From Adiantum capillus-veneris (lineage: Eukaryota > Streptophyta > Polypodiopsida > Polypodiales > Pteridaceae), in assembly GCA_014529385.2 (NCBI GenBank), contig CM043945.1:94290112-94354111 (forward strand): a DNA stretch of 64,000 nucleotides, in the 5' to 3' direction. Below are positions 31,401 to 46,128 of the stretch, piece by piece. Both the position numbers and the translations under genes were made by a program. Below the pieces are notes generated by a model. That model ran no database searches. It worked only from the letters and a program-made list of their open reading frames with translations, and was not told where the DNA came from. How positions within the stretch are numbered: position 1 is the stretch's first letter; each line of letters begins with the position of its first letter.

Positions 31401-31746
31401 AATTATCCTAAGCTCACCTGACCTTACGTGCATCATGATGAAGAAAATTTGCAAAACTCTTTTAGCAGTATTTGAAACATTCAAGCAAGGCCAGGTGACA
31501 AATAGTATCTTCTTCTTCCAAGATACTTATAGATGTGCCTATGATTTGTCTGGTCAGCCTTCCAAGGAGGTGATACATGCTTTGTATCAAAGGATAATGT
31601 TTCTGCCATCCTATCACCTCCAGGCCTTTGAAGAAGTGTTCTACATCGGCTTCTTCACTATAAACACTAATATTTTCGGCCCAACAATGATGAATCTACA
31701 TTCAAGATATGAATCACTGATCAAGATGCGCGAAACCATACGATGA
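28450..31746 (+). pseudogene. Outer-element 3' ORF: coiled-coil protein, decayed
   Basis: Starts at ATG 28450, shortly after an acceptor-like TGTGTAACAG (about 28411), giving MTIKDYLEEV. The N-terminal part to about 29170 resembles the plant retrotransposon-associated 'putative plant transposon protein' type ('EFVTTIKEDGVARVTDLQGR'). Residues from about 29180 on are Lys/Glu/Gln-rich. A long coiled coil runs from about 30070 to 31080 with heptad-like Leu spacing ('QRCQEMEKENQEATQRMQG', 'LKQIEELRGQQAG'). The C-terminal part reads in another frame to 31746. Breaks: frameshift near 28600, TAG 28734, TAA 29178, stop and shift near 29470 and 29710, TAG 30564, TAG near 30579, TGA near 30648, TAG 31101. 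Most are explained by C-to-T at CAG, CAA or CGA. Function unknown; structural or host-interaction roles are guesses. Confidence 0.65.
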
Positions 31747-31782
31747 AGAAGCAGCTCAACAGCCATGTCGGGGACGACATGA

Positions 31783-31798
31783 GCAAGGAGGGGGGGAG
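31783..31798 (+). other. Polypurine tract of outer element
   Basis: AGCAAGGAGGGGGGGAG immediately precedes the 3' LTR start TGTTAGAAG. Confidence 0.85.
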
Positions 31799-32853
<1,055 letters not shown>

Positions 32854-32879
32854 GGTGTGTGTGTATCTGTTTTCCATGT

Positions 32880-34600
<1,721 letters not shown>

Positions 34601-34648
34601 ATCCTTGTATTTTTATGTATTATGAATGTATACCTTATTATTCTTTTG

Positions 34649-34651
<3 letters not shown>

Positions 34652-34722
<71 letters not shown>
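34652..34722. repeat. (CT)n microsatellite
   Basis: About 35 uninterrupted CT units. Confidence 0.97.
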
Positions 34723-34727
<5 letters not shown>

Positions 34728-34886
34728 GCTATCCATCTATTTAGATGAATATGCCACCTTACTACCGATCTTGCACACACCACCTACACCAACCTTTCCC
34801 TCTCTCACATGTTTGCGTAGCGATTTGATTGAGAAGCAGCCAAATATATATAAGAGGGAGAAGTCAATATGCAGCCGCCCACCCAC

Positions 34887-34888
<2 letters not shown>

Positions 34889-34930
<42 letters not shown>

Positions 34931-34959
34931 GAGATAGATAGATAGATAGATAGATAGAT
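34889..34959. repeat. (GA)n-(GATA)n compound microsatellite
   Basis: GA tract at about 34889-34932 passes into GATA units at about 34933-34959. The 150 bp up to the next reading frame have no feature. Confidence 0.95.
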
Positions 34960-35112
34960 GGATGGATTATCGTCCACGGAGGTCAATATGACCTATGGGA
35001 CCAAGAAAAAACATTACATCCGTTCTTTTTTGAGGTGAGGGCGTTGGATACATATGAGTCAGGGACTAAGGGTCCATCAAGGGGGAAGGAGGATGAGATC
35101 AAGAGAAGAATC

Positions 35113-35853
35113 CTAAGGGGAGTCAAGTGGAGGGGGGGCTGGCTTGGGAGTTTGAAACTCCTGAATGATGGATTTACCGCCGCGGTAGACTGCCCATTTA
35201 CCTTGCTTTCGTGTGTCATGCACCTTTTTGAGCTCGCTTGCTTTAAGCTTGAGTTGGTTTGTAGTCAATTCCTCCGCAATCCAGAGCTTTGTCCCCTTGA
35301 GACGGTGGGATTGGTGTAGCAACCTTGTCCGTTATTCTTTGGTTTTGAAAGTAAGGATACATTGGCCAAGTGGTATATGCCTATGCGTGTCGTTGATCCA
35401 GGAGACAGTATCGGGCTCGATGTTGATTGGTTGCAGGGTGTCATTAAGCTTGGTGATGGCCTCTTCAAGGGTGTCCTCGATGCACCGGGGTGAAGAGAGT
35501 CCTCCAATTATGATCTTGAGGGCAAGGGAATCTTGTAGCCGACATTCTTGTAGGGCTGCTTGGATTTCGATGTCCATCTTCTTATGTGCTCCCGCATTTG
35601 CTTCTTGTTGAGCCACCTTGACAGTCTCATTGAGGGAAGCTTCAACTTCATGTTTCTTTGCAAGTAGAGTTGTGTTCTCCTTTGTCGCCTCCTCGAGATT
35701 ATTCAAGCGTTGTTTGAGTGCATCATTCTCTGAAACATCATTGGCTGTGATCCTTGCGTCTTGGCGAGCGGCAGGGTCTTTCCGAGGTGAAGTTGCCGCC
35801 ACAGCAAGAAAGCTCTTACGTGTGCTAGGGGTCGGTGTGTTGAAAGAAGCCAT
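35113..35853 (-). pseudogene. LINE ORF1-like protein (coiled coil plus RNA-binding fold), one stop
   Basis: Minus-strand frame of about 245 codons starting MASFNTPTPS. Residues about 45-105 form a likely coiled coil ('ALKQRLNNLEEATKENTTLL'), followed by 'ALKIIIGGLSSPRCIEDTLE' and 'RHIPLGQCILTFKTKE', which resembles the central RNA-binding fold of L1-type ORF1 proteins. After a single in-frame TAA (about 35329) the same frame continues with 'LKGTKLWIAEELTTNQLKL', 'KQGKWAVYRGGK' and a Pro-rich end. This matches the C-terminal pattern of L1 ORF1 (Transposase_22-like). The stop may be a CAA-to-TAA change. No endonuclease or reverse transcriptase lies downstream, so it is orphaned. Moderate confidence, because plant LINEs often have a different ORF1. 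Confidence 0.55.
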
Positions 35854-36246
<393 letters not shown>

Positions 36247-36439
36247 TTTTGGCCGTCCTCTATCTTCAACAGCAGCTCACGGAGCCTGTCTTCGGCAGCA
36301 GCACGCGGGAGGGCCCTTGTGCGTGTCGCGCTAGTGCTGGGGGCAGAGCTTGAGTTTTGAAGTCCCCCCACAGGGCTGCCCTCGCCCAAGGGGAGACCCG
36401 CTTGATGCAAGGAAGGAGGGCTTAGGCTTAGGGTTTGCG

Positions 36440-36441
<2 letters not shown>

Positions 36442-36474
<33 letters not shown>

Positions 36475-36532
36475 CGAGCCCTAGGCCAGTCAAGGGAAGG
36501 GTCCTACAGCCAGCCCCAAAAGCTTGGCCAAG

Positions 36533-36592
<60 letters not shown>
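36442..36592. repeat. (CA)n and (AG)n microsatellites
   Basis: CA tract at 36442-36471 and AG tract at about 36540-36592, separated by about 70 bp of GC-richer sequence. Confidence 0.95.
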
Positions 36593-37038
<446 letters not shown>

Positions 37039-37153
37039 GTCAAGTGCCTCCTCTCTCTATGAGTCTTGCATCAATTGCCATCTCGGAGATTGAGAACTTG
37101 CAGATCTTATACCTGCATGCTCATGGTGCAGGGTCGTTCATTTGTAGCTGCAT

Positions 37154-37282
<129 letters not shown>

Positions 37283-37466
37283 TGCTCGTGCCATAAGACA
37301 TCTCGAATATATGCTCTCCCGCTCCTCTATAAATATTATGTATCATGGCTCTAATCTCGGCCAATATTGCACATGAGCTGCTATCGTATATTGAACCCGT
37401 GCTGCTAATATACTAGTTACACATATTCCATTGTCATTATGGTAGGATCAAGCACTTCCCATGGTC

Positions 37467-37471
37467 AACAA
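37467..37471 (+). other. Target-site duplication AACAA, left copy
   Basis: AACAA precedes the left LTR and recurs at 42443-42447 after the right LTR. Confidence 0.85.
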
Positions 37472-37663
37472 TGAAGCAGTACGAGCGGAAGTGCGACGCG
37501 AGAGAGAGTGCGAGAAGAAGAGCATGACGATATGGTGAACTCGCTCTACTGTAATGTGTAGAGCATAGTGAGTTCTTATTAGGTTTTTACAAAAGAATAT
37601 GTGTACATACCTGGCGGCCCTCCCACTTACCTGGGCGACCACATTGGGCTTTATACCCCAACA
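37472..37663 (-). repeat. 3' LTR of copia element
   Basis: 192 bp in window orientation TGAAGCAGTACGAGC...TATACCCCAACA, matching 42252-42442. On the inner side lies the polypurine tract AAGTGGGAGGT (minus strand, 37664-37674). Confidence 0.92.
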
Positions 37664-37674
37664 ACCTCCCACTT
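37664..37674 (-). other. Polypurine tract of copia element
   Basis: AAGTGGGAGGT on the minus strand abuts the 3' LTR start TGTTGGGG. Confidence 0.8.
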
Positions 37675-37752
37675 AAAGTCCAATGTGGTACTTTAAGTGT
37701 GAGAGAAGCTACTATACAAGCTAATATACAAGAGATGTAGAGAAGTGATGTA

Positions 37753-39290
37753 CTACCCTACACCTAACTGCTTGCGAAAATGCGCAAAGCTCTCTGAGGG
37801 AAGTCCTTTTGTAAGTAGATCAGCAGGATTTTCTGTGGTGTGAACTTTGACAAGCTGAAGTTGCTTATCCTCGAGCATTTCCCTGATGAAATGATACTTC
37901 ACATCCACATGCTTTGTCTTTGAGTGATAAACTGGATTGCGAGCCAATTGTATAGCACTTTGACTATCACAATATAACACAGGCATCTCTTCTTTGATTC
38001 CCAAATCTGTTACTAGTCGATTAAGCCAAATTGATTCTTTGCATGCCTCTGATGCTGCAACATATTCAGCCTCTGTAGTAGACTGAGTAACACAATCTTG
38101 TAATCTAGAACGCCATGATACTGCTCCACCAGCCAATGTAAAGACATACCCTGACGTAGACCTTCGGTTGTCTAAGTCACCTGCATAATCTGAGTCTGTA
38201 AAACCCTTTACACTTAGCTCCTGACTCCCATAGCATATACGCATACTCTTTGTAGCTTTCAAGTATCTCAATATTCCTTTCACTGCCTCCCAATGTTTCT
38301 TGTCTCGGTTTTACATGTATCGACTTACTACTCCCACTGCAAATGCAATGTCTGGGCGAGTATCAATCATTGCATACATCAAACTACCCACTGCAAATGC
38401 ATATGGAATCTTATCCATTTCAGCCTGTTCTTCCTCAGACACAGGAAAATCTTGTTTGCTAAGTTTCACATATGGTGGCAATGGAACACTCAGTGCTTTT
38501 CCCTTCTCCATATTGAAACGTTGCAAAACCTTGTCAATATACTCTGTTTGAGATAACCAAATCAACTTCTTTGATCTGTCTCTCTCAATGCGCATACCAA
38601 GTATATGACTTGCCTCACCCATGTCTTTCATGTCAAACGATTTTGCCATCTTTGACTTCAAAGCTGAAATTTCTTCCAAGTGCTTGCCAGCAATCAACAT
38701 GTCATCCACATACAAAATAAGGATCAGCCAACTGCCATCCTTAGCCTTCTTTGTATATAGACAGTGATCGAACTCACTACGTTTGTAGCCTTGAGAAAGC
38801 ATAAACTTGTGGAATTTATGGTACCATGCCCTCGGTGATTGTTTTAATCCATAAAGACTCTTTAACAACTGGCATACCCAATCTTCCTTGCCTTTCTCAA
38901 CAAACCCTTCTGGCTGCTGCATGTAAATTTCCACATCTAAATCACCATGCAAGAACGCTGTCTTGACATCCATTCGGTGCAACACCAAATCTAATATGGC
39001 AACCAATGCAAGAAAGCATCTCAATGTAGTCATCTTGACCACCGGAGAGAAGACTTCATCAAAGTCAATGCCTTGTTCTTGCTTAAAGCCCTTGGCAACA
39101 AGCCTTGCTTTGTACTTTGGCTGACTATCATGAGCGGTGATCTTATACCTGTAAACCCATTTACAAGGTAGAGCCTTTTTGCCCTGTGGTAATTTAACTA
39201 GTTTCCATGTCCTGTTTTTATGCAGAGCTCTCATCTCTGACTGCATGGCCAATTGCCAATTCCCGGTTTTAGGGTTTAGGGTGTGCATTA
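37753..39290 (-). pseudogene. Copia reverse transcriptase and RNase H
   Basis: The RT block (39288-38311) starts at 'NWQLAMQSEMRALHKN' and carries 'WVYRYKI', 'KARLVAKGFKQ', 'MDVKTAFLHGDLDVEIYM', 'LKQSPRAWYHKF', the catalytic 'LYVDDMLIAG' and 'VGSLMYAMIDTRPDIAFAV'. A TAA interrupts at about 38311-38313 after 'VSRYM'. The RNase H block (38283-37753) follows in the same frame with 'KGFTDSDYAGD', 'STTEAEYVAASEACKE', 'YCDSQSAIQLARNP' and the C-terminal 'ADLLTKGLP'. The RT active site is intact, so the single stop is the main lesion here. The N-terminus joins the integrase through a deletion junction with telomere-like sequence. Confidence 0.92.
39267..39283 (+). other. Telomere-like TTTAGGGTTTAGGG at deletion junction
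   Basis: Two tandem TTTAGGG units (39268-39281) sit exactly where the integrase frame ('MLSNAHPKP') stops matching the family and the RT start ('NPKTGNW') begins. The expected integrase C-terminus and linker are missing. Confidence 0.7.
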
Positions 39291-41154
39291 GACAACATAC
39301 TTCTGACCTTCTCTTGTATGGTCCTATTCATCCTCTCAGCAACACCATTTTGAGGAGGATTGTAAGGAGCATTAAGTTCACGTTTTATACCTTTTGACTC
39401 ACAAAGTCCTGAAAGGCCTTTGAAACATACTCTCCACCATTGACAGTGCGTAAGCATTTAAGCTTCTTGCCACTCTAATTCTCCACAAGTGTCACAAACG
39501 TTTTGAAAACACTAAACGCTTCATCCTTGTGCTTGAGAAAGTAAACCCATACTTTCCTCGAGTAATCATCTATAAATGTCATAAAGTAAGAAGCTCCCCC
39601 TAGAGATAGGTTAGGCATAGGTCCACACAAATCACTATGAACAAGTGCCAACTGTGTATCTCTTCTACTGCTTCTATGCTTATGTGGTTTCTGTGTTTGC
39701 TTACCATACAGACAATGTTCACAGAATTCAAAATCATTAAATGAAAAGCCAGGCAAATAACCAGAACAAGACAAAATTTCCATTCCCTTCTTGGACATAT
39801 GTCCTAACCGGCTATGCCACAAAGAAACGTTCGGCTGCTCGGTTACATTGATTACATTTTTAGAGACATTTGATACATAAATCATGTAAAGTCCTCCAGA
39901 CTTTACTCCATGTGCTACTGTCATAGAACCCTTGGATATCTTCCACATGTTCTGTCCAAAAGTGGTGACGTAGCCACCATCATCAAGTAAACCTGTGCTG
40001 ATCAAGCTCTTTGTAATTGCGGGAACATGTCTCACATTCTTCAGCGTGAAAGAAGAGCCATTCTGAAACTTCAATTGAACATCTCCAACACCTAAGATCT
40101 CAAATGTCTTCCCATTGCCTAGCCGAACATGATCTTTAGTGGTCACATAAGAGGTAAACCACTCCTTGTTTAGAGACACATGAAGTGATGCCCCTGAGTC
40201 TATAATCCAATCACTCATTGCATTTCCATCAGATGCTGTAAGAAGAGCTGAGTCCATTGTATTCTTCAAGAAGTAGATGTCTCCTGACACTAGACTGTCA
40301 TCCTCTGCAACAGTGTTTGTCACATTTATTTCTTGAATCTTCACTGAGGACTTGTTCTTCTCACTATGGTCTTCAGCTTTCTCTTTGCCTTTTTCTGCTT
40401 TCCATTCTCTGCAGTCTCTTTTCATGTGACCCTTCTTGCCACAATGGTAGCATTCTATGTCACTCTTGCCTTTAGCACTGCGGGACTTGCTACGAGACTG
40501 ATTCCTCTTTCCACCTTTGTACTTTTCTTTGGTCCTTCCCCTGACAAGTAAGGCTGTTCCTTTGCCTTTGTCCATTGTCTTTCTATTGGTTTCTTCAGTA
40601 AGCAGACTTCCTTCTACACCTGCTATGCTCAAACCATCTGGAGGTGCAGAATTACTCAAAGCTGTGCGAAAAGTGTCCCAACTTTCCGGCAATGTGATCA
40701 ATAGGAACATAGCTCTAACAGGTTCATCAAACTTGACACCTTGAGCTGACAACTGACTGTAGATTGTGTTGAATTCATTCAGATGATTGGACATAGGTGT
40801 CCCTTCTTTCATCTTCAAGTCAACAAGCTTCTTAAGCCAGTATACCTGTGAAGCTGCACTCTGCTTCTCATAAAGATCACTCAGCTTTAACCATGCTTGA
40901 TAAGCCGACATCTCGTCTGCTACATTGAAGTAAACGCTTTCTGCCAAAGCCAGCATAATGGTAGAAAGTGCCAATTCATCCATTTCGCTCCATTTATCTT
41001 CGTCCATATCTTCTGGTTTTATCCCCTTGAGCTTTATAGGTTTTATCTGCTTCTTTTGTACCAACACGTGCCAAATCTACTTCTTCCACAATGGGAAATT
41101 GGTTCCATCCAGCTTCTTGATATTGTAAAGAGCAGTGTCCTATGATCCAGCCAT
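39291..41154 (-). pseudogene. Copia gag, protease and integrase
   Basis: Start ATG is at 41154 (MAGS...), giving 'DTALYNIKKLDGTNFPLW'. Two TAG codons, the second in 'WKK stop IWHV', precede the longest open block (41067-39475). Domains: UBN2-type gag ('YLKKLVDLKM' region, 'LPESWDTF'), zinc knuckle 'CYHCGKKGHMKRDC', protease 'WIIDSGASLHVS', GAG-pre-integrase 'LWHSRLGHMSKKGM' with 'FCEHCLYGKQ', and integrase core 'VHSDLCGPM', 'FIDDYSRKVWVYF'. After a stop at 39475 the core continues with 'RTVNGGEY', where the family has Asp before Asn, so a catalytic Asp is now Val. A frameshift then leads into 'YNPPQNGVAERMNRT', and the domain ends at the deletion at about 39290. Confidence 0.92.
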
Positions 41155-42235
41155 AGCTACGCTTCACAGTGGTTTACTTTCCTGGGAAAAATTCGGCAGA
41201 GTTTCCCCTGTAAACTGACCTCTGAACCAATATCAACCTGTCAAATGAACCAAAAAAGCTTCAGATTCTGCAAAAATTTTGGCAAAGTCTCCTTTGTAAA
41301 ATGGCTCTGGTGTACTAAAAACAGACCAAAAAACAGCTCAAAAAACATTGTCTCTCTGACACTGTAAGCAATGGGTAAACCTGTTCTTCACCTGTACTAT
41401 CTCTCATTGTCCTGTCCCTGTCCTGTAAGCATAGACTGTGACAATGCCTCAACGGCAGTAAAGCAAAGATGCAATCCCAACTATCTAACTCACAGTCAAT
41501 ACATCCTAGCTGCCTATGTAAGGGTGCTCGAGGGATCGCTCCAAGACCTGTATCACCGAAAGGATCTCAACATTCGAGAATCCCCCATCTCAATAAAACC
41601 TCACTCGACCCTCAACAAAGGCTGCAATAAATGTGACAGTACATAGACTTCCCACAAAGTCATACATCCACAAATTTCCCACTATATGCTGTAACCGCTG
41701 CGGCGGTTGTTTGCTGCGTGACTCATAGCCAGCAAACCCTCAATAAGCATACATCATCTCTGACAATACATCCCATGTGGAAGTACCTGCAATGTCAGGA
41801 TGAAATCTGGAATATCAAGCAACAAACACAAGCTACCTGATGAACTAGTGGATGTCGCCTACAGTCTGTGTGTAGATGCGCCCGTGTCGTATGTGACACG
41901 CCTCCAAGAACTGTGAGCCGTCCTTCGATGTGTAGACAACCACAAATCAACACTCTGGGAGTGTCGATATCCTCAGCACCTGCAGTCGTAGGCCAAAAAC
42001 CCCAAATTTGCAGAGTCGGATCTGCACCCGTCGAGACCACATAGTCGAAAATGGCCTGCGCAGACCTTTGTCGAAGCCGAACGGTGATCGAGATGACCTC
42101 AGAATGAAATTCTGAGCACACCGAGCCCTTTGGGTGTTCCCACGAGATTAGGGGCCATGTCTTCGCCTGTTGAATTTCACTCCAATCTGAGCTGGTGACT
42201 CTAGCCTCCTGCAGTGCTGCCCCGAGCCTCCATCT
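41155..42235 (-). other. Copia untranslated leader
   Basis: About 1.1 kb between the primer site and gag start. Short frames in it match nothing recognised and lie where these elements carry a non-coding leader. Confidence 0.6.
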
Positions 42236-42249
42236 GAGCTTTGATACCA
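42236..42249 (-). other. Copia primer-binding site, initiator tRNA-Met
   Basis: TGGTATCAAAGCTC on the minus strand, two bases inside the 5' LTR. One mismatch in the core from the usual TGGTATCAGAGC. Confidence 0.88.
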
Positions 42250-42251
42250 GT

Positions 42252-42442
42252 TGAAGGAGTACGAGCGGAAGTGTGACGCGAGAGAGAGTGCGAGAAGAAG
42301 AGCACGACGATATGGTGAAGTCGCTCTACTGTAATGTGTAGAGCATAGTGAGTTCTTATTAGGTTTTTACAAAAGAATATGTGTACATACCTGGCGGCCC
42401 GCCACTTACCTGGGCGACCACATTGGGCTTTATACCCCAACA
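42252..42442 (-). repeat. 5' LTR of copia element
   Basis: 191 bp, same sequence as 37472-37663 with about five substitutions and a CCCTCCC/CCCGCC difference. Followed by the AACAA duplication at 42443-42447. Confidence 0.92.
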
Positions 42443-42480
42443 AACAATGTTGGGCTTCCAACTAACTTTCTCATCAGTTG

Positions 42481-42483
<3 letters not shown>

Positions 42484-42563
<80 letters not shown>
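42484..42563. repeat. (GA)n microsatellite, ~80 bp
   Basis: Uninterrupted GA tract 40 bp right of the copia insertion. Confidence 0.96.
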
Positions 42564-42565
<2 letters not shown>

Positions 42566-44400
42566 TGAAGCTATCTACTTGCTGGCCATAGCCCATGAAT
42601 GCTTGAAGCGAATCGAGAATGTTGAGGTGGACATGGTCGGATGGCATGCTCCGGCAGAGTGAAGGAGGTAGCTATAGGAGCTCGATGCCATTCAGAGGGA
42701 TGGTGAGTTGACCGATGAGGGCATGGAGGCCCTGCAACTTGGCTACCCCCAGCTGCGCCTCCTCATCTCTTGGCAGACAGAAAGACACACACACACACAC
42801 ACACACAGAAAGAGAGTTACCTTTTGATTTTGAATGTTTTTTAAATGTTTGAACTTTAGTTTATGCTCAATGTGTTTCTCATTTTGTGTAGGGTTAATGA
42901 GGCTAATCAAGTAAGCATGGCAGCCCATGGAGAAAGGTCAACCACAAGCATAATCATCAATGGTGCTCCAAACATGAACTTCAAAGCTCTAGATCTTGAA
43001 AGGGAAATGCCAAGGTTTATCAACTTCAATGCTTACATGCATCCGGATGCTCTAACCGGTAACCTATGAGCACATATTTCAGCCAACGATAGTTGCTCAC
43101 TTGTTTCCTTTGAGAGGTAAAGCCTTCCTCGAGAGGTTCTATAAGAACCAACATGCCTCTTACAATCGAAGCATGGTTGTAATCGGAATTGGTGCAAACA
43201 TGAGCTCTATGTGGGGGTTGAATTTGCTTACATTAATCTACGCACCCATAGGGATGAAGCAAACCACATCCACAACTTTAGTAATGCACACATGTACATG
43301 CTAGAGCCCTTGCATTTTGGGAAAACAACCATTTCATGGCACGCTAGTGATGTTTACTTAAAAGTATTGGAGTGGTGTCACTATCAAAGAAAGTCAAAAA
43401 ATCCATGCTCCTCCAACCCCACAGGACTTACAAAAACTAAAAAGATGGACCATACTAGTTAGGAGAGTGAAGCTAGCATTGCACACCTAGATGTTCGATG
43501 CCAACAGTTATATGCCCCTAGTGAAGTGTGTTTCTTGTGTAAGGAGCAATTGGGTTATCATATTGAGCTATATGGAACCATCCATGACCTACCTCCTCAA
43601 GTTGTAGCATGGCGCTACAATATGCAACAAGGAGACATAAGGGAGTACATTGAAACCCCTTTGTTTGATAATGATGTGATCCAATTTGGTGTTGGTGTTT
43701 TTATAAAATCAATGAACATATGATACTATGATGTATGGGAGGTGCAAGTTGCTTGGCTAAGAAGTGGTTTGGACCTTGCCTTTATCCCCAATAGCGGAGG
43801 AAAATTTATCCATAATATACAATTGGTAATTTTTATTTTTCCTTGTTAGGTTATGATATATCCCAATTCATGCTTGTGCAAATTAATCATGATATTTTTT
43901 TCAGGGAGATGTTATTGAAATACCATCCGTCTATGCTAGAAGAAAAAAGTATGAGCCACTCACCCATGTCCTAGAGAAGGAAGAAGGTTTTATGGAGCAA
44001 GCTATGCCAACTCAGAGTTCTAAGCCTTTCACAAAGCTAATACAAGATGGACTAGATGCATTTGAGTACCATGATGTAAGAATAGGATAATTGCATAATT
44101 ATTGTTTTTTCTTTTCTTTTTCGATGTCTAAATTTCTCTCTCTTTTGAAGGATGTCAATGACAAAATGTACACAAGGGAGCCACATGGAAAAGAAATTCA
44201 GCAAGCAAGATGCTTTGAAAGCGTCAAATTTATGGTATAATAAGTGATCCATGTACCCTGTTATATAGTCTTATGATCCTTTTATTTATATTTTTATACT
44301 TGTCTCAATTTCAGCCCAATGGTCAAAATGGACAAGTAGATGGTGAAGAGCCTCAAAGCTCTCATACTTTGCCATCTCTTGTGAGTCATTTACATTCTTC
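42564..44400 (+). pseudogene. Decayed intron-containing gene of unknown function
   Basis: Coding-like segments on the plus strand are joined by good splice signals. They are 42564-42780 ('AIYLLAIAHECLKRIENVEV'); from acceptor TTTTGTGTAG (about 42891) to about 43440, with frameshifts near 43070 and 43200; 43440-43830 ('VCFLCKEQLGYHIELYGTIH', 'VVAWRYNMQQGDI'); from acceptor TTTTTTTCAG (about 43904) to GATGTAAG (about 44075); from CTTTTGAAG (about 44150) to ATGGTATAA (about 44235); and from CTCAATTTCAG (about 44314) to CTTGTGAG (about 44382). A CA microsatellite (42787-42808) lies in the first intron. No domain recognised. It could be a host gene copy or part of a large transposon together with the genes at 48-55 kb. 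Confidence 0.45.
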
Positions 44401-45355
44401 TCTTCTCAAATAAAAAGGTTTTTTATGTGTCTTATTCTAAAATCCATCTTGGGAGGCATTAATAGGGAGAATTCTCATGCCTTCTCAACATGTATGCGAT
44501 ATATATATTACTTCTTGGTACTATGGAGGACATGCATAAATTACACATTGCTACTACCTACATTTGTAAGGTTTCTCATTACTTTTTAGTTATTTGAAAT
44601 GTTTTCTTTAGTGAAACCAACCCTTTACACATAAGCTCTTAGTACATAGTACATGGAATCCTTCAAGACACTCTATACTTCATTCCAAACATTATCACAT
44701 AGAACCTGTCTTTTTTTTTTTATAAAGATTCTCATTATCTTTTAGCTTACATTTGTAAAGACTCTCATTATCTTTTAGTTATTTGAAGTGTTTTCTTAAG
44801 TGAAACCAACTCTTTACAAAGCCTCTTTTAGAAATAGGAAAACCAAGTTTTTTTAAAAGGGAAATGGAATAAAGACTCTTTTGAAGGAAATAATCTCCCA
44901 CTTACACATATATAGGTAATCTTGACAGTCCCACTTTTACATTAGGGAGAAGTTTCCCTCGAAGGGAGACTTACAAGATTTTCCATTTGTCAATCCCACT
45001 TCTAACTTAGGGAAAGGCTATCCCTTGAGATTCCCTCAAAGGGACTACTATGACATCATGCTTCCTCATGGGAATTAGATTTTCCACATCCACCTCTCTA
45101 TTCCACATGGAAAAATATCTCCCTAATTTCTTCCCTACTTGAGAAAGGGAAATAATGTGAGAAACCATGGTGTTTTCTTTTATGAACTCCTTCTAAAACT
45201 TCTTGTGTAATCAACACCTGTACGGTTGGTCTTCATTCCGATGCATGTAGTTGTTCATGTAGCCGATCATGGGAAGACAGGGGTGTGGTGGGGCAAGCTG
45301 GGCCAAGTTGCGATTTTTTGCTGAACGGAGCTTGCATACGGCTCATTTGTACAGG

Positions 45356-45358
<3 letters not shown>
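44401..45358 (+). other. AT-rich spacer with diverged internal repeats
   Basis: Similar phrases recur, for example 'CTCATTACTTTTTAGTTATT' (about 44576) and 'CTCATTATCTTTTAGTTATT' (about 44766), each followed by 'TGAARTGTTTTCTT' and 'GTGAAACCAAC', about 190 bp apart. No gene seen. Confidence 0.5.
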
Positions 45359-45403
<45 letters not shown>

Positions 45404-45490
45404 GAGAGAGAGTATTCCTCATATCTGAACAGCACTTGGAAGTACAATAAAGGGTGCACACTGGAGAGAGAGAGAGAGAGAGAGAGACAC
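45359..45490. repeat. Two (GA)n microsatellites
   Basis: GA tracts at about 45359-45412 and 45463-45488 separated by about 50 bp. Confidence 0.95.
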
Positions 45491-46087
45491 ACACAAAAAG
45501 ATTAGTGAGAGAGAGAGTATGCCTATCAGTAGGAAAAAACGCAAGGACAGGAAGGAGAAGGATGGGGAAGATGGTGGACTTAGGTTGACATTGCTATGTG
45601 TGGGAGGTTTGGCTTGTGCATGGGTAGCCGTAGCTAAGCTGGCTTTCAATCCATGGTTGAAGTAGGCAGGGCAGGGATCAAGAAGTCTCTTGATCTCGAC
45701 TACAGTGTCGATGACGAGCTTGACAAAAAACAATGCCACCTCCCCTATCCCTCCTCAACCTAATGATGGCAACCCACAATCCAAGAGGGTTGCACCTGCC
45801 GATGATGATCTTGCTTATTGTGCCTAGTGTAATAAATCAATGTTTTTCTTCATTCATGGGGGGGTCCACAATTCTTTAGCATGACCAGAACTTCTAGATT
45901 TTGTGGCCTTTGTTGCTGCAAGCAACTATTGTCATCAGACATTCCTAAGTTGAGGAAGCTGCCTTTGACAGATCATGACCTCCACTTCTTTGGTGGTGTT
46001 GGAAATTGGAATCATGGGTGACTTTGTACTTTGATTTTTTAGGAATTTTTTGTCTTGCTTATATAGGTATTGGTGCGATTTTTTTTT

Positions 46088-46128
<41 letters not shown>

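Larger units (their letters stand above)
37472..42442 (-). mobile_element. Ty1/copia LTR retrotransposon, Tnt1-like, internally deleted
   Basis: A 4.97-kb minus-strand element has 191-192-bp LTRs, an initiator tRNA-Met primer site, a polypurine tract and an AACAA target duplication. Order on the minus strand: 5' LTR (42252-42442), leader of about 1.1 kb, gag with zinc knuckle, protease, GAG-pre-integrase, integrase (truncated), reverse transcriptase, RNase H, 3' LTR. The integrase-before-RT order is diagnostic of copia. LTRs differ by about five substitutions and one short indel. It is dead: stops at the start of gag, a stop and frameshift in integrase, a deletion of the integrase C-terminus and linker, and a stop between RT and RNase H. 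Confidence 0.95.

Noticed and set aside
41795-42121. 108-codon frame in the copia leader
   Set aside because: Located in the usual untranslated leader, with no recognised domain.
45419-45739. 106-codon minus-strand frame
   Set aside because: C-terminal third is GA/CT microsatellite and the rest matches nothing recognised.
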